Under the pieces are notes generated by a model. The model saw nothing but the letters and a program-made list of their open reading frames with translations, did no database searches and was not told where the DNA came from. Shown in pieces: positions 58,569-64,000 of a DNA stretch of 64,000 bases (the first letter of the stretch is position 1; every line of letters starts with the position of its first letter). Both the position numbers and the translations under genes were made by a program. The DNA is taken from assembly GCA_958496175.1 (NCBI GenBank), contig OY292274.1, positions 2,852,001 to 2,916,000 on the forward strand, written 5' to 3'. The DNA is from Sisyra terminalis (lineage: Eukaryota; Arthropoda; Insecta; Neuroptera; Sisyridae).

Positions 58569-59430
58569 TTATTCATTTATTGATTCTGATCGAAGATTTT
58601 TGTTGGCTTGTAGCCGTTGTATTACATTTATTATTAGCTACGCTAAAATATTCTTTATGATTGGTAATATTAGGAGGTGTATGCATATGAAATATCGGAT
58701 TTTAGAGTGAATATATACTACCGAAGCTACTACCGAACCTAGCTGACGTTGGCCTGCCCGAACGTTGGGTTTTCGTTTGGCAGACATTAATAGGATAATG
58801 TTATCAATAAAGAATACAATGAAATCAAATTAACAATTAGTGTATCATATGGTTTTACGAATTTCAAATTTATTAATAAATAAAATATTTTGTCAAAGGT
58901 TAACAAAGGTTGGTCAAAAATAAAATTGAGTGTTCACATCACCTAAAATACGTATCTTAACGGTCAAGTATTGCTGATATGTCGCTATTTTTTACTCAAT
59001 TTAAATAACTATTTCATGAAAATATATTCATTTAAAATAAGAATAAATTTGAAATATATTACACTTGTCTATTTTAAGTATTATTTCAACTTAAGACCAA
59101 CTTAGCAAACTTATGACATTTTTCGTTCATGCATAGCTGATTGCGGGTTATTAAATATATAGTAAGCATGCATCCTACTTCTAAAGGGTAAACAATATCA
59201 ATTTCAATAATCGTGTTGAGTCTCATCGAATACTTTCTAAAAACTAATAAAACATTAATAGTAACTTTTTTAAAAAAAAAAAAAAACATTTAAAAAAGTG
59301 TGCCTGTTTAAAGGCGATAAAACATTTATTTTTTTTAGATTCGAATACCTTTCTCGTATGAATATAAAATTTCCGATAAAGAAATCTTAAATGTCAATTT
59401 CAAAATTTTTAATTAAAATAACACCATATA
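58569..59430. other. No recognised feature
   Basis: A/T-rich DNA. A brief less A/T-rich stretch at 58725-58785 has no assignable frame. Confidence 0.35.
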
Positions 59431-59431
59431 A

Positions 59432-59465
59432 ATGCCACGCAGACGAAATCGTGAGTATCACCTAG
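59432..59465 (+). repeat. Helitron 3' terminus, copy G
   Basis: GCCACGCAGACGAAATCGTG leads to CTAG at 59462-59465 followed by T. This is the same 3' block as copies A, D and E, on the plus strand. Its 5' end was not found to the left. Confidence 0.5.
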
Positions 59466-59779
59466 TCACTATGTAATAAATTCATAATTTGTTATGATTG
59501 TGCCATTTATAATACAATTTAAATTAAGAAATAAAATGTATTTTATAGTTTAAATTAAAAATTATGAAAATATTAAGCATTGGGACAGAAATAAATAATT
59601 AGTAGAAAAATAATAAGAATAAAAAAAAACTTGAACAATCAAGTTTATGAAGTCATTTGAATTAAAATCATTAAAAATAGTGGAACATAATATTTTCCAC
59701 TTTTCAACTAAGGATGCTGAATTATGTTTTAGAATAAGTAGGTTACTTTTTAAGATATTCTTACCGTTATTATACCGTA

Positions 59780-60251
59780 TATTTATCATTCAAAGCACTT
59801 CCTCCCCCCTTTTAAATTTTATACTCACTTATAAACTTAATTAAACTTTTTCTGATATATCTGTCGGAGTTTCAATTTTAGAAACGAAATTTTGTACTTT
59901 AAATTGAACTTACTGTTTTAAACTACCTTTTCAATAATATATAACTCGCCTGTCTAAAGTATTTTTTTCATTCCTCAGTTTTTACGTAGGGGATACCACC
60001 CCTTATTATTTTTTGGAATGATAAACAGTCTATTGTGAGTGGGCAGTTGTGTTTTATCTTAATACTAAATATCATTAAATTCGATTGTTCCGTTCCTTAG
60101 TTATAAAAAGACACACCCACAGACAGACAGTTAAAAATTTTAAAAATATTAAATTAAAAATAAGGGAATCTTGAAAAAAATATTTTTCCTAAAATTAGGT
60201 TCAAAATTAAAATGTACAGACAGACGTATGAATTTAATATATAAGTATAGA
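59780..60251 (-). mobile_element. Helitron 5' part, copy H
   Basis: On the minus strand it starts TCTATACTTATATATTAAAT at 60251 right after an A. It continues through a GTCTGTCTG segment and blocks colinear with the first 400 bp of Helitron E. Its 3' end was not located. Confidence 0.7.
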
Positions 60252-60490
60252 TAATGTTTTGTATTTAACGCCATTTTGTTTATTAAATTTGAAATTTCGT
60301 TTGTTGACGGTTTGTATACGTTGCCACATATAAACTTTGCCACCCCATTTCACCCTGTTAATTGTTAATTGTTAAAATCCGTTCATTTTGAATGCTTTCG
60401 TCATATAAGGGATGTACCTTCCAAATTTCTCGACTCTACGATCAACAGTTTTGGATGTAGTTTGATTCTCATTCATTACATCAGGCTAAA
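60252..60490 (-). repeat. Internal Helitron fragment
   Basis: The block GAAATTTCGTTTGTTGACGG and the CATATAAGGGATGTACC stretch align with the interior of Helitron D (about 33400-33530) in the same orientation. It abuts the 5' end of copy H, so copy H apparently inserted into it. Confidence 0.5.
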
Positions 60491-60496
60491 CAATTT

Positions 60497-60500
<4 letters not shown>

Positions 60501-60554
<54 letters not shown>

Positions 60555-60590
60555 ATATATAAAATATATATAATATATATATATATATTA
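60501..60590. repeat. TA microsatellite
   Basis: A pure TA run of about 48 bases is followed by imperfect TA/AAATA repeats up to 60590, directly against the next element. It creates the only long open frame on the plus strand here, which is spurious. Confidence 0.9.
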
Positions 60591-61274
60591 GGGTGATTTT
60601 TTTTTACTTTTTTTGGTCCCATCGTGAAATTTTGTTGGAAATACCAAAAAAAAAAAATCTCTGAAAGTTTGAGCCCTTAATATTAATTTTAAGTCCTCGG
60701 ACAAGACGTGTAAAGATTTCCCATTGAAAATACACGGAAACTCTGACGTAACTCACACCGGTGAGGTAGTACGGGCCACTGAACCTGATTTTTCCATAAA
60801 ATTCGCGTTTTTTTTTTTTGCATTTATCTCATAAATAACAACAGCTACGGAAAAATTATAAATGAAAAACTTGTAGAGAATTTGATTTCCTACAAAAAAG
60901 TTCCTGTAGACCAAATCGGGAAGATCAATATTAAACGAGATATTAAACCTTGAATTTCATGGAAAAATCAGGTTCAGTGGCCCGTACTACCTCACCGGTG
61001 TGAGTTACGACTTTGTCGCAATGGGCACTTTTGTAGAGCGTTTAATTCTGAGAAAAACCCATCTTCGGTAAAAGCGATCCCATGAAATGCCGCTGAGATA
61101 TAGAAATTTAAAAATAAAAAATCAGAGTTTCCGTGTATTTTCAATGGGAAATATTTACACGTCTTGGTCGAGGACTTAAAATTAATATTAAGGGCTCAAA
61201 CTTTCAGAGGTTTTTTTTTTTGGTATTTCCAACGAAATTTCACGATGGGACCAAAAAAAAAAATTTTACAAACC
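60591..61274. mobile_element. Foldback/MITE-like element 4 with nested inverted repeats
   Basis: Flanked by TA (60589-60590 and 61275-61276). The outer arms (about 60605-60746 and 61122-61265) pair, and a perfect 50-bp inner inverted repeat (60748-60797 with 60959-61008) starts GTAACTCACACCGGTGAGG. The two levels are separated by 1-2 bp on the left but 113 bp on the right, so the right half contains an insertion or the left a deletion. TA flanks fit a Tc1/mariner-type MITE. Confidence 0.75.
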
Positions 61275-61276
61275 TA

Positions 61277-61723
61277 TACAATTATATTCTACACAATTAT
61301 GTTGACTGAATTGCATTCTATTATTGTATAAGTAGGTATTATATTTTCATCGCTTCGTAAAATAAGACAAAATTTTCTGTGTAAAATGACTTGGTCATCA
61401 TACAGGATTGCAATATATTTTTAATGAATATTGAAAAAACTTGCTAGACAATCAGTAAAAATTTATAAAAATTAAATGTTAAGAAAATGAACTTTACTCT
61501 AGTTACTAGTTAAGCTCGATAAGCTTAACTTTTTGAGTTGGTAAGATCAACGAACGTTGTAAAGTAAAAACAATTAAAAAGATATAGAAAAATTATATTA
61601 TCGACTATTACATTACTCAATAAAACTTTTAAAATATTAGTCAAGTTTTAATAATATAATTTAATTTTTATGGCAATTAAAGCAATGATTTCATATTATC
61701 AAACATTCTGGTTTTTTTATTCG
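61277..61723. other. Upstream region of the secreted-protein gene
   Basis: A/T-rich with no element detected. It contains the promoter of the gene at 61768 at its right edge. Confidence 0.4.
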
Positions 61724-61732
61724 TATAAATAG
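61724..61732 (+). promoter_or_regulatory. TATA box of the secreted-protein gene
   Basis: TATAAATAG lies 44 bases before the start codon. Transcription would begin near 61754, giving a 5' leader of only about a dozen bases. Confidence 0.6.
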
Positions 61733-61767
61733 TCATTTGGATAAAGTAAACTATAACATTAATCGTA

Positions 61768-62783
61768 ATGTTTTCTTCCAAAAAAGTCGCTGGTTTCTTA
61801 CTCGTGGTTTTCACGGTAAGAATTATTTAACATTTAATCTTATAGGAACAATCCTTTTATATTTTGTTTTTACTATTTAGGAAATTAGTCTTGGGGCTAG
61901 AAGAAGTTCTGATGGCTCTATCAGAAATATAGAAATAGTATATCAACTGAGTAAGAATTTGTTGACCGACCCAGAGAACGCGGTTCGTGGATATTACAAC
62001 TATGCATCACCCTTTGCACAAAGAAGCAGCGTTATCGATAATTTCCAAATAGCTCAGAAGACTTTAAACCTAACTTTAATTGATGTACGTCTAGTCTTGA
62101 ACCAAACCCAGGAACATTTCGTAACTGTTTACCACGAGCATGTGGAAAATACAAATTCTTGGTTGAAAACTCCGTTAACTGTTTTCATGAATGGCTTCCT
62201 TCAAGCTATTTACAAAACCAATAATTTCGTTTCCATTGCAAATACAACACTGAATCATGGATTCTTAACTGTAGTTCCTGCGGTTGGGCGAGCTCAGTCA
62301 AAAGCCAACAAGACGATGCTGGCTTTTCAGAAGTGCGCTGCGGAAAAGAAACTCGAATCGGATATTAATTTTGCTGAAGAAATGCAATTGTGTATAACTG
62401 AGACACTTACTAATTTCACCATCGAATTTAATTCCTTCTTGGATCACTTAAGTTCGTTTAAGAGTTATTTTCCTGATGCTCTGTATGAACTGTCCAAGTG
62501 TTTGGTAATTGACGAATCAATGAAATATTTGGATACAGTATTGAACACGACAAAATGTTTGGGTTGGTTTGAGGACCGAAGATTTTCCCAATTTTACCAA
62601 ATTATAAACAAAGGAGACGAGAAAGTTAATAGTTTGGTGGCTTCAACATTCAGATTGCCTACTCAGATCACCAAATGCCAATCAACATATGTCGAGCAGT
62701 TCAATGATTTTCTAAAACAAAATAATGCTACTTGTACTGAACCAGTGGTTTCCCCAACCAAACGCTTTTGGGGCTGGTTTTAA
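61768..62783 (+). CDS. Secreted Cys-rich glycoprotein, two exons, 316 aa
   Basis: Exon 1 is 61768-61815 (16 codons), and a GTAAG...TTTAG intron of 65 bp (61816-61880) is followed by exon 2 (61881-62783). The join stays in frame. The start MFSSKKVAGFLLVVFTEISL forms a signal peptide, likely cut near residue 21 or 22, just before RR. The mature chain has six cysteines (168, 187, 223, 242, 282, 301), enough for three disulfides. It has seven N-glycosylation sequons (79, 90, 137, 159, 194, 238, 298) and ends KRFWGWF. No transmembrane segment follows the signal peptide. The all-helical, Cys-spaced C-terminal half loosely recalls the insect TsetseEP/DUF725 secreted proteins, but I cannot confirm membership. 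It is not a transposon protein. This is the only intact gene in the window. Confidence 0.9.
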
Positions 62784-62895
62784 AAGACTTCAGAACCACA
62801 TTAATTTGTACCAACTATTTTAAATCTCTTGAATTGTATTAAGTATGAATTACAAATCAATCCATAAAAATTAACTACTTTTCATTTAATTGTGA

Positions 62896-62901
62896 AATAA
62901 A
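62896..62901 (+). terminator. Polyadenylation signal of the secreted-protein gene
   Basis: AATAAA lies 112 bases after the stop codon, a normal distance for a short 3' UTR. Confidence 0.7.
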
Positions 62902-62998
62902 TTCAGGTACCTTCATATACTCATACATATGAAAATGATAAAACTTAGATTTCAGCTTTTTATTAAATTAAAGACATTTCATCTTATTTAGGATCCGT

Positions 62999-63058
62999 TT
63001 AATGTTTTATTTTCCAAATTCGATACGTTTCGTTACTTGTCTCAACGTCAACATGCAT
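62999..63058 (-). CDS. Candidate 3'-terminal exon, minus strand
   Basis: An acceptor TTTTTATAG is followed on the minus strand by a frame HVDVETSNETYRIWKIKH and a TAA at 62999-63001. AATAAA (complement at 62958-62963) lies about 40 bases further on. Upstream exons would be outside the window or further right. The reading is short, so this is tentative. It converges with the gene at 61768, and the two 3' ends would be about 60 bases apart. Confidence 0.35.
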   Translation of the reverse strand: MHVDVETSNETYRIWKIKH

Positions 63059-63069
63059 CTATAAAAATT

Positions 63070-63626
63070 AAATTAATTAGAAAATATGGCAAACATATAT
63101 AAATTACAACATTAAAATATTATTCAATATGTTTATAATTAAATAATGCCTAATAATTTTAAGAGCTATCACAAGTATTTTAAATGATATTCAAACAATA
63201 TTCAATATTAAAAATAAAAAATAATAGACACAATAAAATTAGTTAATGATAATATGAACTTGGATTACAATAACGTTTCAGTTTCAATTTAAACTCATCT
63301 AGTAAAATTACACATTCGCACCTATATGCATTACATGCATAGTAAGTGCCGCCTAATGATTCCAACTAACATCCAACAGGGCGCAATTTTAAACAATTAC
63401 CAAAAATAAAAAAATAAAAATTGATCTTAAAAAACCTGAAATTTCTTCTTTAATTTCATACATTTTAAAAACAATACATAAAACTGAAATTGTGAGAAAA
63501 TCTTTTTATGAATATAATTTATTTAATGACAATATTATCGGTTAAAACCAAAAAAAAAAAACATTTATTTTAATAAAAAAAAATAACAAAAAATATACGT
63601 GGCGTAAAAAATTATTAAATGTTTTT
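63070..63626. other. A/T-rich, no further feature
   Basis: If the two minus-strand exons are real, this would be intron or 3' UTR. No element ends are seen. Confidence 0.35.
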
Positions 63627-63732
63627 TTAGTTTTCATAACTAGGTTTTGGAACTAGGGTAGGTATAGCAAAATTTTTCAGCGACAGAACACTTGGCGAAT
63701 CTGGAAATTTTGACCGAACACTATGCTTGTTT
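63627..63732 (-). CDS. Candidate 3'-terminal exon, minus strand
   Basis: After an acceptor ACCTAAG the minus strand reads NKHSVRSKFPDSPSVLSLKN, then FAIPTLVPKPSYEN, and stops at TAA (63627-63629). AATAAA (complement at 63564-63569) follows about 60 bases later. The residue usage and lower A/T content look protein-coding. The polypyrimidine tract is weak. It could be an alternative last exon of the same gene as 62999-63058. The gene is not recognised. Confidence 0.4.
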
Positions 63733-64000
63733 CTTAGGTTTGGTAATTCATAATAGTAAAAAATATAAATTAAATTTAAAAATAAAAAAAATCAAATAAA
63801 TACATTTTCTGATAATTTGATGATAAAATTGAGAAAAGATTGATTGATAAAATGATTGTGGGCTCTTAATTTACAATTTCTTTTTTTTTCATTTTCGGTA
63901 AAAAATAATAGGTAACACTTGTTAAATATATTTATTGCTGTAGGTACCCAACGTCTATGTCAGTCTATGTACTAAAGATCATCGCTTGCTCCTGACGTTA
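63733..64000. other. A/T-rich, no gene recognised
   Basis: Composition becomes less A/T-rich in the last 60 bases. A TGTAG|GTACC step at about 63943 has no supporting frame. Confidence 0.3.

Noticed and set aside
60369..60596. Open frame through the TA microsatellite
   Set aside because: The frame is produced by the TA repeat (alternating Tyr/Ile) and has no protein meaning.
1..64000. CRISPR array, rRNA or bacterial operon
   Set aside because: No regularly spaced repeats, rRNA signature or closely packed long frames were seen; introns and transposon types point to an insect.

Overview
The window is A+T-rich eukaryotic DNA, most likely from an insect. It has long A/T tracts, small introns with GTAAG donors, and a mixture of Helitrons, mariner, hAT, Penelope-like and LINE remnants with tRNA-derived SINE pieces. 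The order of insect cannot be fixed from the sequence. No bacterial or organelle signature is visible, and most of the 64 kb is intergenic or intronic.

Only one complete host gene is well supported. It is a two-exon gene for a secreted, cysteine- and glycosylation-rich protein (61768-62783), with a TATA box, a small intron and a polyadenylation signal. Two possible 3'-terminal exons lie on the minus strand just downstream (62999-63058 and 63627-63732). One possible isolated exon lies at 42379-42498.

Mobile DNA dominates. 0-5 kb: a truncated mariner interrupted by a 225-bp MITE, a minus-strand Helitron, and a second MITE. 7-8 kb: an integrase remnant between 165-bp inverted repeats. 11-13 kb: an inverted repeat carrying a hammerhead-like motif, then a CACTG-ended element with exon-like segments. 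15-19 kb: a hAT MITE, Helitron ends and a second mariner. 22 kb: a LINE tail. 26-30 kb: a Penelope-like element with a GIY-YIG remnant and hammerhead motif, a Helitron end and a large foldback element. 32-38.5 kb: two Helitrons in opposite orientation. 39.7 kb: a solo LTR. 41 kb: a hAT MITE. 43 kb: a foldback. 46-48 kb: a Helitron with a decayed Pif1-type helicase. 50.6-52.4 kb: the second CACTG element nested in a hAT element. 53.5-54.2 kb: a mariner transposase pseudogene. 55.5-57.4 kb: a third foldback. 58.3 kb: the third MITE copy. 59.4-61.3 kb: Helitron ends, a TA microsatellite and a palindromic TA-flanked element.

The features most worth pursuing are the MITE family with three identical-length copies and exact 8-bp target duplications, the two CACTG elements that conserve exon-and-donor structures including a SAM-like start, the integrase within long inverted repeats, the hammerhead motifs, and the foldback elements with arms of about 410-760 bp and loops of about 430-470 bp. 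All motif and homology calls come from reading the sequence and from family knowledge; no database search was run.
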